A stretch of 5,420 nt of DNA from NCBI GenBank assembly GCA_036443405.1, contig JAZFYD010000033.1:1-5420 (forward strand), written 5' to 3'. The first letter of the stretch is position 1. Each line of letters starts with the position of its first letter. This document shows, piece after piece, positions 1 to 5,185 of the stretch. Both the position numbers and the translations under genes were made by a program. The notes beneath the pieces are model-generated. The model made no database searches. It had not been told where the DNA came from and saw only the letters and a list, made by a program, of their open reading frames with translations. This stretch comes from JAZFYD01 sp036443405. Lineage in GTDB: Bacteria > Planctomycetota > PLA2.

Positions 1-56
1 TCGTGATCCGGCATCGTTCGAATATCCAACGGCTCTTGAAGGGAGCGGAATCGTGA
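1..56 (+). CDS. plsY: PlsY, acyl-phosphate:glycerol-3-phosphate acyltransferase (C-terminal end only)
   Basis: Only the last 17 codons are in the window, read in the frame starting at base 3 and ending at the TGA of 54-56. They give VIRHRSNIQRLLKGAES, which matches the usual PlsY tail (an R-H-R-x-N-I-x-R-L-L-x-G-x-E pattern on the cytoplasmic side after the last membrane helix). PlsY is an inner-membrane enzyme that moves an acyl group from acyl-phosphate to glycerol-3-phosphate, the first acylation in bacterial phospholipid synthesis. The stop codon overlaps the GTG start of gpsA in the four bases GTGA (53-56), which implies translational coupling. The neighbour GpsA makes the substrate of PlsY, and plsY-gpsA pairs occur in many bacteria, so context supports the call. 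The fragment is short, so the identification rests on the tail motif plus context. Confidence 0.75.
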   Translation, partial: VIRHRSNIQRLLKGAES

Positions 57-1024
57 AGGTCGGAATCATCGGCGCAGGCGCCTGGGGCACAACGATCGCG
101 ATCCACCTCGCGAAACTCGGCCACGACGTGCGGCTCTGGGCGCATGTCCCGGAAGAAGTCGCGCTCATGGCCGGCGCGCGTGAAAACGTCTCGTTCCTGC
201 CCGGCCACAAGTTCCCCGAAACCCTGAGCGCAACCGGCAAGATCGATCCCGCGTGGGAGTTGATGGTCAACGGCGTGCCGACCCAATACATCCGGAGCGT
301 TTACAGCCGCTTCGACAACCTGCCGAACGTGACGCTCGTTTCGCTCAGCAAGGGCATCGAGATCGGCACAGGCTTGCTGCCGACGCAGGTGTTGGCGCAG
401 GTGCTCGGGACATCACATCCGACGGCGGTCCTGACCGGACCCTGCATCGCCAAGGAGGTCGTGGTCGGCCAGCCGACGGCTGTGGTCGTGGCGGGCGCGG
501 AAGCTTCGATGTTGCAGACGCTGTTTTCGAACGACCGGTTCCGCGTATACACGAGCGACGACAAGGTCGGCGTGGAACTCGGCGGCGCGCTCAAGAACGT
601 CATGGGCATCGCGGCGGGCATGGTGGACGGCCTCGGCCTCGGCGACAACGCGAAAGCCTCGCTGCTCACGCGCGGCATCGTCGAGATCGGCCGGCTCGGC
701 GTGGCACTCGGCGCGAAGCCGCACACGTTCAACGGCCTCGCGGGGTTCGGCGATCTGTTCACGACGTGTGTCAGCCCGCACGGCCGCAACCGGACGCTCG
801 GCGAACGGATCGGGCGGGGCGAATCCCTCGACGCGATCTTACAAAGCGTGACGTCCGTGGCCGAGGGCGTGCCGACGACCAAGGCCGTGATGGAGCAATC
901 GCGCGAAAAGGGTGTCGAGATGCCGATCACCGAGGCGCTTTTCGGAATCCTGTTCGAGGGCGTCGACCCGAGTGCGGCGCTCACCAAACTGATGACGCGC
1001 GCGGCGCGTCCGGAGCACAGATGA
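53..1024 (+). CDS. gpsA: NAD(P)H-dependent glycerol-3-phosphate dehydrogenase
   Basis: This 323-residue soluble enzyme reduces dihydroxyacetone phosphate to sn-glycerol-3-phosphate for phospholipid synthesis. The length is normal for the family. The amino-terminal Rossmann domain opens with the dinucleotide loop GAGAWGTT (residues 7-14). It is followed by VPTQ (75-78), the SKGIE box (99-103) and GPCIAKE (129-135), where most relatives have GPSFAxE. The helical substrate domain carries the catalytic lysine K181 in GALKN, then GDNAKASLLTRG (197-208), GLAGFGDLFTTC (228-239), SPHGRN (241-246) and EGVPTT (271-276). The GTG start at 53 is chosen because the glycine loop then lies at its usual place. 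It is also preceded by AAGGGAG (39-45), seven bases away. The start overlaps the end of plsY, and the stop overlaps the start of the next gene (ATGATG at 1021-1026), so this is the middle of a tightly packed operon. Confidence 0.97.
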   Translation: MKVGIIGAGAWGTTIAIHLAKLGHDVRLWAHVPEEVALMAGARENVSFLPGHKFPETLSATGKIDPAWELMVNGVPTQYIRSVYSRFDNLPNVTLVSLSKGIEIGTGLLPTQVLAQVLGTSHPTAVLTGPCIAKEVVVGQPTAVVVAGAEASMLQTLFSNDRFRVYTSDDKVGVELGGALKNVMGIAAGMVDGLGLGDNAKASLLTRGIVEIGRLGVALGAKPHTFNGLAGFGDLFTTCVSPHGRNRTLGERIGRGESLDAILQSVTSVAEGVPTTKAVMEQSREKGVEMPITEALFGILFEGVDPSAALTKLMTRAARPEHR

Positions 1025-1284
1025 TGAACAAACGCCTGCTCTACTGTGTCATCGCAACGATTGCGATCGGCGCCGTGTTGTTCCTTTGGGCCAACCCCGC
1101 CGAGGCTGGCCCGGACAGCGACCGCGGATGGTCCGTGACCCAAGACGGCAAAACAGCCCATTACTCCATGCCCGGCGGTTGGCGCGCGGATCCCGGCCCG
1201 TCGAACCTCGTGCTCACCCACGCCAAGGATCACGTACAGATCACGTACTACGGCAGCTTCATGGTCACGGAACGCCGCAGGTAG
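1021..1284 (+). CDS. Small exported protein of unknown function
   Basis: This is an 87-residue protein that I do not recognise. It begins with a clear Sec signal: MMNKR, then a hydrophobic stretch (about residues 6-23), then a likely signal peptidase I site after PAEA (about residue 29). That leaves a mature chain of roughly 58 residues. The mature part contains a W-S-V-T-Q-x-G-K-T-A-x-Y-S-M-P-G-G-W stretch and then V-Q-I-T-Y-Y-G, which reads like short beta strands. It ends in a basic ERRR tail. The start is either ATG 1021 or ATG 1024; both overlap the gpsA stop, and GGAG lies at 1012-1015. The overlap suggests cotranscription with plsY-gpsA, but nothing in the sequence links its job to lipid synthesis. 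The gene ends 22 bases before the end of a convergent gene. The signal peptide makes a chance reading frame unlikely. Confidence 0.7.
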   Translation: MMNKRLLYCVIATIAIGAVLFLWANPAEAGPDSDRGWSVTQDGKTAHYSMPGGWRADPGPSNLVLTHAKDHVQITYYGSFMVTERRR

Positions 1285-1306
1285 AGAGCGCGCGGGGCGG
1301 GGCCGC

Positions 1307-2530
1307 TCAGCGGATCGAGAACTTGCACTGGCACGCGGACAGCAGGTCCGCGTCGCGGCGGTCGCGATAGTCCTCGAGCAGATCCTCGACGTACAAAAAC
1401 GCAACCGCGGACTCGGGCGGCTCGTGTCCGTTGATGCGCACCTTGATCGGTTTGTCGGGATCGAACACAGCTTCGTCGACGAAGATCGTGAAACCGGAGA
1501 TGCGCTCGTTCGATTCCACGATCACCAGGTTGCCCGGACCGCGCGTCGCCTTGATCCACGCCTTGGACGTCATCGTGGTCTGCGTCCAACGGTCGATCTT
1601 GCTCTTCTTGCGGCTCGGAACGTGCGGCGCGGCGCCGAGCCAAAAACTGCGCACTCGCCCCGGCCGATCCAACAGGAGCTGAATCTCCTTCGGCGCCGGA
1701 TCGCGTTTGGTGGTCGCGTACCACTCCTCGATGACGGGCCACAGCGTCCGGTCGTCTTCGGGCCTCGCCAGGAACCGGTGGCTCTTGCGATACCGCGTGA
1801 GCTTTTTCACAAAACTCTGAAGCGGGCGCGGGCTGCGTTCCGCACCGATCGCCAGCACGTCGAAGGTGGACGCGTTGCGGGCCAGGTCCCCACCGTCTTT
1901 CCACGCATGTTGCCCGCACAGGAGCCCGGCGAACCGGTCGGGGTTGTGGAGCGCGATGTACGCCGCGAGCTTCGCCTTTTTCCCGTCCGCCTGGAGGAAC
2001 ACCCGGGAGGGATCGATGTGAACGGTCTCGAAGATCTGGACGAGCAGGCTGAGCACGACCGACTCGATGATGTTCACCGATTTTTGTTCCAAGACGACCG
2101 GGCGCAGCATCACCCGCACGGTCTCCGGCGAGGTCGGAAGCCGCGAGCCCAGATCCAGGACCAGCGGCCACGCGCGCTGCGGGTCGTAGCCCCTCGGCAA
2201 CAGAAGTGTTGCAACCCGCCCCGCGGCATCGCCGAGAGGTCTCGCCTCGATCCGATCCTCGTCGAACTCGGGGAGCTTCCCGGTCACGGCGAGGACAGGC
2301 CTTTTCCGGTAGTCCCGGTGTCGGCCGGCGCGGATCGCCGCCGCGACCACCGACGCCTTGCCCTTGCTCACCCGCTCGATCGACTCCAGAAATTTCTGCC
2401 GGGTGTGCACGTCGGTCTCGTCGAGCCACCAGCGGATCAGCCTTCCGAGCCGCGAGTCCTCCGGTTCGGCAGCCGCACGCGATGTGGGCAGCCCGGCGAG
2501 AAGCAACAGGAGTAGTGAAAGACGTGTCAT
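1307..2530 (-). CDS. Exported alpha/beta-hydrolase-like protein, apparently without catalytic residues
   Basis: A 407-residue protein counted from the ATG at 2530. That start is chosen because it opens a signal peptide, MTRLSLLLLLLAGLPTSRAA, with cleavage near residue 21; no Shine-Dalgarno is visible. Residues 25-75 look helical. Residues 100-280 resemble exported esterase or poly(3-hydroxybutyrate)-depolymerase-like hydrolases: a strand and PRGYDPQRAWPLVLDLG (112-128), DPSRVFLQ (173-180), then HNPDRFAGLL (195-204). The nucleophile elbow, normally TGxSxGG, is QADGKKA (180-186) with glycine in place of serine. The acid position (IGAERS, 228-233) and the histidine position (RPEDDRTLW, 256-264) also lack the expected residues. 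The carboxy-terminal part (295-370) has RSFWLG and FDPDKPIKVRINGHE, like beta-rich end domains I associate with planctomycete hydrolases. Two cysteines sit near the end (C400, C402). It probably binds rather than cleaves. It is divergent from the gene at 2685. Confidence 0.75.
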   Translation of the reverse strand: MTRLSLLLLLLAGLPTSRAAAEPEDSRLGRLIRWWLDETDVHTRQKFLESIERVSKGKASVVAAAIRAGRHRDYRKRPVLAVTGKLPEFDEDRIEARPLGDAAGRVATLLLPRGYDPQRAWPLVLDLGSRLPTSPETVRVMLRPVVLEQKSVNIIESVVLSLLVQIFETVHIDPSRVFLQADGKKAKLAAYIALHNPDRFAGLLCGQHAWKDGGDLARNASTFDVLAIGAERSPRPLQSFVKKLTRYRKSHRFLARPEDDRTLWPVIEEWYATTKRDPAPKEIQLLLDRPGRVRSFWLGAAPHVPSRKKSKIDRWTQTTMTSKAWIKATRGPGNLVIVESNERISGFTIFVDEAVFDPDKPIKVRINGHEPPESAVAFLYVEDLLEDYRDRRDADLLSACQCKFSIR

Positions 2531-2684
2531 CGATCTGGAAACGCAGCTCGCACGAACTGCGCACGCGTCATTGTAGATGTAGAGAGGCTGGAGCGAGCGG
2601 CGGTCCACCTGGCGTGGGCGGCGCGGGGGCGTTCCGCCGGATTTCGAACGCACGTTGTGCCGCAGAGGCGTTTTCATTGGCAAG
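2531..2684. promoter_or_regulatory. Divergent intergenic region shared by the two exported-protein genes
   Basis: These 154 bases separate the start of the minus-strand hydrolase-like gene (2530) from the start of the plus-strand gene (2685), so both promoters should lie here. On the minus strand, TACAAT (2575 down to 2570) is a fair -10 element that would give a leader of about 30 bases for the hydrolase-like gene. I see no convincing -35 at 16-18 bases from it. The stretch 2590-2650 is very GC-rich, and no plus-strand promoter stands out. Confidence 0.3.
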
Positions 2685-3404
2685 GTGAACGCTCGGCTGG
2701 TGACCGTCTTGCTGCTGACCGTGGGTGCACAGGCAGCACCCAAGTCCATTCGTATCGCGGTCTCGGCAACAAGCGGGGAGATCATTCCTCAATCCAAAGG
2801 CGGCGGCGGATTCCAGCGGTCGTTCCGGTTCACGGTTGCGCCGGGCCCGGGAGAGAGCAATCAGTGGATCCGGCAGGAACTCAGAGTGCGGGGGACCGTC
2901 TTCGACAAGGCCGGCCGCTCCACCGCAGCGCATCTCGATGTCGTGGAGTACTACCGAGTGAATGCGAAGGGCCGGATGATCCAACCGGACATCCACTACA
3001 GCCAGTACCCGCGATACTGCGGCGGCGATCTGGTGATCAAATCGAAGCTGACGTTCGGCCGCCTAAGGACCAAGAAACGCGGCGACACGATCGTGGCGCA
3101 ATCGTTCATCCTGAAGTGGGCCAAAGACGCGGCCAGCGAGTTCGTGATCATGAAAACAAGAGACCGCCGCAGAATCATCGCGAGCGAAAAGGGCAAGCAC
3201 GTCGAGTTCGAAGACAACGACGAAGCAAGCGCAAGCCACTACGAATACAAGGTGACCTGGAACGCCTGCCCCGGCGCCGGGCCGAGAACGAAACCGAACG
3301 GAACGCTGGAACCCGGCAAGTGGTGGGTCGAGACGCCCAAGCAGGACGGCCCGACGCAGGCGAAGGAAAAACCCCGCCCCATCGAGCCACCGAGGCGCGG
3401 ATGA
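2685..3404 (+). CDS. Exported protein of unknown function with a Pro/Lys/Glu-rich tail
   Basis: A 239-residue protein that I do not recognise. From the GTG at 2685 it begins MNARLVTVLLLTVGAQA|APK, a compact Sec signal with likely cleavage after AQA (residue 17). The frame is open back to a TTG at 2655, which would give a longer, more basic amino terminus. AGAGG (2664-2668) fits neither start well, so the start is uncertain. The mature chain seems mainly beta: FQRSFRFTV (43-51), WIRQELRVRGTVFDKAG (61-77) and DVVEYYRVNAKGR (85-97). Two cysteines, C112 (RYCGGD) and C195 (WNACPG), could form a disulphide outside the cytoplasm. From about residue 200 the chain is low in complexity and rich in proline, lysine and glutamate. 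It shares a short intergenic region with the divergent hydrolase-like gene, which hints at linked expression only. Confidence 0.7.
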   Translation: MNARLVTVLLLTVGAQAAPKSIRIAVSATSGEIIPQSKGGGGFQRSFRFTVAPGPGESNQWIRQELRVRGTVFDKAGRSTAAHLDVVEYYRVNAKGRMIQPDIHYSQYPRYCGGDLVIKSKLTFGRLRTKKRGDTIVAQSFILKWAKDAASEFVIMKTRDRRRIIASEKGKHVEFEDNDEASASHYEYKVTWNACPGAGPRTKPNGTLEPGKWWVETPKQDGPTQAKEKPRPIEPPRRG

Positions 3405-3414
3405 GCGCAGCGCC

Positions 3415-3442
3415 TTGCGAAGATCAGACTCGCGGCTAATAT
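3415..3442 (+). promoter_or_regulatory. Sigma70-type promoter of the tRNA-Pro gene
   Basis: A -35-like TTGCGA (3415-3420) and a -10-like TAATAT (3437-3442) are separated by 16 bases. The -10 ends 11 bases before the first base of the tRNA, so transcription would start at or just before the mature 5' end. The preceding gene ends at 3404, so the tRNA appears to be an independent unit. Confidence 0.55.
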
Positions 3443-3453
3443 GGCCGAATTCC

Positions 3454-3531
3454 CGGGGCGTAGCGCAGCCTGGTTAGCGCGCTTGACTGGGGGTCAAGAG
3501 GTCGGAAGTTCAAATCTTCTCGCCCCGACCA
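3454..3531 (+). tRNA. tRNA-Pro, anticodon GGG
   Basis: A complete cloverleaf can be drawn by eye. The acceptor stem pairs CGGGGCG (3454-3460) with CGCCCCG (3521-3527). The D stem is GCGC (3463-3466) with GCGC (3477-3480). The anticodon stem is CTTGA (3482-3486) with TCAAG (3494-3498), holding the loop CTGGGGG with anticodon GGG at 3489-3491. The variable loop has five bases. The T stem is GGAAG (3504-3508) with CTTCT (3516-3520), closed by one G-U pair, and its loop is TTCAAAT. A73 (3528) and an encoded CCA (3529-3531) finish the molecule. The C1-G72 pair, A73 and G37 are typical of bacterial tRNA-Pro. It reads CCC and probably CCU. An integrase gene lies just downstream, so its 3' half is a likely integration target. 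Confidence 0.97.
3504..3531 (+). other. Candidate attachment site (tRNA 3' end)
   Basis: Tyrosine recombinases often integrate their element into the T arm and 3' end of a tRNA gene, which stays intact while the integrase gene lies next to it. Here the integrase starts 115 bases after the CCA and points away from the tRNA. The position is inferred from that arrangement. No second copy of this tRNA segment, which would mark the far end of an element, is present in the window. Confidence 0.35.
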
Positions 3532-3546
3532 TTGAAAACGGCTGAA

Positions 3547-3566
3547 GGGCGGGGGTTTCCCCGCCC
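3547..3566 (+). terminator. Hairpin after tRNA-Pro, probable terminator
   Basis: GGGCGGGG (3547-3554) pairs perfectly with CCCCGCCC (3559-3566) around the loop GTTT, starting 15 bases after the tRNA. No T run follows directly. A second small hairpin comes next: CTGCC (3570-3574), loop CAAC, GGCAG (3579-3583), then TTTT at 3590-3593. The two together could end tRNA transcription before the integrase gene. Confidence 0.5.
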
Positions 3567-3605
3567 TACCTGCCCAACGGCAGCGCGGCTTTTCGAGTCC
3601 AGAGG

Positions 3606-3619
3606 ACGGTAATTACCGT
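3606..3619. repeat. Perfect 14-base palindrome upstream of the integrase
   Basis: ACGGTAATTACCGT is its own reverse complement and ends 27 bases before the integrase ATG. The preceding AGGACGG (3603-3609) recurs as AGGACGG (3631-3637), each copy followed within a few bases by ACCG (3615-3618, 3641-3644). It could be an operator or an integrase or accessory-factor binding site. The sequence alone does not decide. Confidence 0.4.
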
Positions 3620-3646
3620 TTTCGCTGAAAAGGACGGAAAACCGCG

Positions 3647-4828
3647 ATGAATAGCCGGAATTTGATCCCGAAAGGTCGTTTGCATAAGCCCTCCGGGCGT
3701 GCCGTCGTGACCCTGAATGGGCGCGATATCTACCTCGGCGCGCACGGCTCCGAGTTGAGCCGCAAGGAGTACGACCGAGTCATCCGCGAGTGGCTCGCCA
3801 ACGGCCGCGTGCTCCCGCAAGACCGCAACTCCGCGCAGCGCATGAGCGTCGCTGAACTCATCGCGGAGTATTGGGCGTATGTGCAGAAGCACTACGTCAA
3901 GTACGGCAAACCGACGGGCGAGCAAGACCCGATCAAGGCTGCACTACGGCCTGTCCTCGATTTGTACGGGCACGTCGACGTTTCGACGTTTGGGCCGCAA
4001 GCGCTGCTTACGGTGCGCGATGCCATGATCGAGCGCGGCTGGGTCCGATACACGATCAACAAACACATTGGGCGCGTGAGACGCATGTTCGCCTGGGCGA
4101 CGGAACGCGAGCGCATCCCGGGCAACATTTATCACGCGTTGCTGGCCGTGAAGGGCCTGCAGCGCGGTCGCACGGCGGCGAAAGAGGGCAAGGGTGTATC
4201 GACGGTCCCGCAGGAACACGTCGACGCGGTCTTGCCGCACGTCGCTTCGGCGGTCGCCGCCATGATTGGCGTGCAGCTGGCGAGCGGGATGCGGCCGGGA
4301 GAGGTCGTATTGATGCGTGCGTGCGACATCGACCGGAGTGACACCGTGTGGATATACCGGCCGATGAGGCACAAAACGGAGCACCACGGCCACGAACGGA
4401 CGATCCCGCTCGGCCCCATTGCACAAGGAATCCTGGCGCCGTATCTCGAGGATCGGAAACCGGAGGCCTTCCTATTCGATCCGAGAGAAGCCGAAGACGC
4501 CCGCCATGCTCGCCAGCGGCTATCCCGCAAGAGCAAACTGACACCCTCGCAGCGCAAGCGGAAGCGGAAAGCTAAGCCGAACCGAGCCCCGCGCGAACAC
4601 TACGACAGCGACTCGTACCGGCGTGCGATCGCACGGGGCTGCGAGAAAGCGGACGTACCCAACTGGACCCCCCATCAGTTGCGCCACAACACCGCGACAC
4701 TACTGCAGCGCAAGATGGGGATCGAACACGCGCGGGTTGTCCTGGGGCATCACTCGCCGCTGGTCACCGAGGTGTACATAGAAAGGGACACGCGGCTGGC
4801 GATGGAGGCGATGGCGCGGCTTGGGTAG
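3647..4828 (+). CDS. Tyrosine recombinase / site-specific integrase
   Basis: A 393-residue integrase of the phage-type tyrosine recombinase family, which cuts and rejoins DNA strands through a covalent 3'-phosphotyrosine. The amino terminus (residues 10-55, with RLHKPSGRAVVTLNGRDIYLG) is a small DNA-binding part of a kind I associate with planctomycete integrases. A helical core-binding domain covers about 66-170. The catalytic domain (about 185-390) holds every expected residue: R216 (GMRPGE), K243 (RHKT), H343 and R346 (HQLRH), H368 (LGHHS) and the nucleophile Y377 (EVYIERD). A very basic linker (about 289-316) precedes the HxxR box. The ATG at 3647 follows AAGGA (3630-3634) at a rather long 12-base gap. 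It lies just downstream of tRNA-Pro on the same strand, pointing to integration at that tRNA. Its TAG stop is two bases from the stop of a convergent gene. Nothing suggests inactivation. Confidence 0.95.
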   Translation: MNSRNLIPKGRLHKPSGRAVVTLNGRDIYLGAHGSELSRKEYDRVIREWLANGRVLPQDRNSAQRMSVAELIAEYWAYVQKHYVKYGKPTGEQDPIKAALRPVLDLYGHVDVSTFGPQALLTVRDAMIERGWVRYTINKHIGRVRRMFAWATERERIPGNIYHALLAVKGLQRGRTAAKEGKGVSTVPQEHVDAVLPHVASAVAAMIGVQLASGMRPGEVVLMRACDIDRSDTVWIYRPMRHKTEHHGHERTIPLGPIAQGILAPYLEDRKPEAFLFDPREAEDARHARQRLSRKSKLTPSQRKRKRKAKPNRAPREHYDSDSYRRAIARGCEKADVPNWTPHQLRHNTATLLQRKMGIEHARVVLGHHSPLVTEVYIERDTRLAMEAMARLG

Positions 4829-4837
4829 GCCTATGCA
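4799..4837 (+). repeat. Direct repeat copy 1: end of the integrase gene
   Basis: These 39 bases cover the last nine codons of the integrase (AMEAMARLG), its stop and the final codons of the convergent membrane gene. They match 5147-5185 at 35 of 39 positions. Within them, TAGGCCTA (4826-4833) is a palindrome that supplies a TAG stop on each strand. Confidence 0.85.
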
Positions 4838-5103
4838 ATAATTACGAGGCACCAGACGAAGTAGCCCATGAACGCGAAGGGCGCCGCGTTCACGCCCAAC
4901 GGAATTAGCCAGAGTTTCGACCGCCGGCAACTGAACGTTGCGACGAGTAAGCTCAGGAACGAGAGAGCCATAACGGACAAGGTCACAACGAGACCGACGC
5001 GATCGGGCACATCGAGACCGACGCGATCGGGCACATCTAGCCAAAGAGCCGAGTGCAGGAACCCGGGCACCGAAAGTGCGATGAGGAGACCCGCGCGGTT
5101 CAC
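4831..5103 (-). CDS. Small three-helix membrane protein (paralogue A)
   Basis: A 90-residue protein if the GTG at 5103 is the start; an in-frame GTG at 5139 would add 12 polar residues. The later start is preferred because it puts the first hydrophobic helix at the amino terminus and keeps the gene clear of the integrase remnant at 5133. Neither start has a Shine-Dalgarno. Three membrane segments are visible: about residues 4-20 (AGLLIALSVPGFLHSALWL region), 38-58 (ending LLVATF) and 64-88 (KLWLIPLGVN to CLVII). A short positive loop CRRSK lies between the last two. Residues 21-36 are a perfect doublet of LDVPDRVG, encoded by a 24-base tandem repeat. The protein is clearly related to the product of the next minus-strand gene (shared VATF, RS, WL, PLG and N), which supports both as real genes. 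Function is unknown. Confidence 0.65.
   Translation of the reverse strand: MNRAGLLIALSVPGFLHSALWLDVPDRVGLDVPDRVGLVVTLSVMALSFLSLLVATFSCRRSKLWLIPLGVNAAPFAFMGYFVWCLVIIA
4989..5036. repeat. 24-base perfect tandem duplication inside paralogue A
   Basis: Bases 4989-5012 and 5013-5036 are identical (each begins CGAGACCGACGCG and ends GGGCACAT). The unit is eight codons, so the minus-strand reading frame is kept and the peptide LDVPDRVG is doubled between the first and second membrane helices. Confidence 0.95.
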
Positions 5104-5132
5104 GTTGGCATCGTAGCAGCGCTCATTGCGAG

Positions 5133-5176
5133 GGGTCACGTCACTAGCGATGGACGCGATGGAGCGGCTCGGATAG
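5133..5176 (+). pseudogene. Remnant of a second integrase gene (3' end only)
   Basis: Read in the frame ending with the TAG at 5174-5176, this stretch encodes TSLAMDAMERLG, against TRLAMEAMARLG at the end of the intact integrase. Base identity is high from 5147 onward and weaker but still visible back to GGG at 5133. Farther left an in-frame TAG (5114-5116) and a probable one-base shift break the match, and none of the catalytic motifs can be found. It is therefore the leftover end of a gene, or a conserved DNA site that happens to overlap integrase ends. It lies between the start of membrane paralogue A and the end of paralogue B, in the same relation to B as the intact integrase has to A. 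Confidence 0.6.
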
Positions 5177-5185
5177 GCCTATGCA
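5147..5185 (+). repeat. Direct repeat copy 2
   Basis: Second copy of the 39-base segment at 4799-4837, offset by 348 bases. The four differences are at the 9th, 17th, 24th and 27th bases. The block TAGGCCTATGCA at its right end is identical in both copies and again contains TAG stops on both strands. Confidence 0.85.

Noticed and set aside
1021..1053. Possible lipoprotein signal (LLYC) in the small exported protein
   Set aside because: The cysteine is at residue 9, before the hydrophobic core, so it is too early for a lipobox; the AEA site fits signal peptidase I.
1285..1306. Possible terminator between the convergent genes
   Set aside because: GC-rich, but no stem with a workable loop and no T run could be found.
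301..1404. Minus-strand open frame of 367 codons across gpsA
   Set aside because: Antisense to the clearly real gpsA and runs across three gene ends.
1424..2515. Plus-strand open frame of 363 codons opposite the hydrolase-like gene
   Set aside because: Antisense shadow in high-GC DNA; rich in Arg, with no signal peptide or domain.
1248..2564. Long minus-strand open frame of 438 codons overlapping the hydrolase-like gene
   Set aside because: It is a shifted frame over the same bases, with a composition full of Arg, Gly and Pro and no motifs. The other frame carries a signal peptide and fold motifs.
4989..5036. CRISPR-like repeat
   Set aside because: There are two directly adjacent copies with no spacer, and they lie within a reading frame.
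4868..5116. Plus-strand open frame of 82 codons
   Set aside because: Antisense to membrane paralogue A, whose minus-strand frame is supported by protein-level similarity to paralogue B.
5104..5132. Leftward extension of the integrase remnant, suggested by a shared GGCATC
   Set aside because: Only six bases match, and the spacing differs by 13 bases from the intact gene, which is no better than chance.
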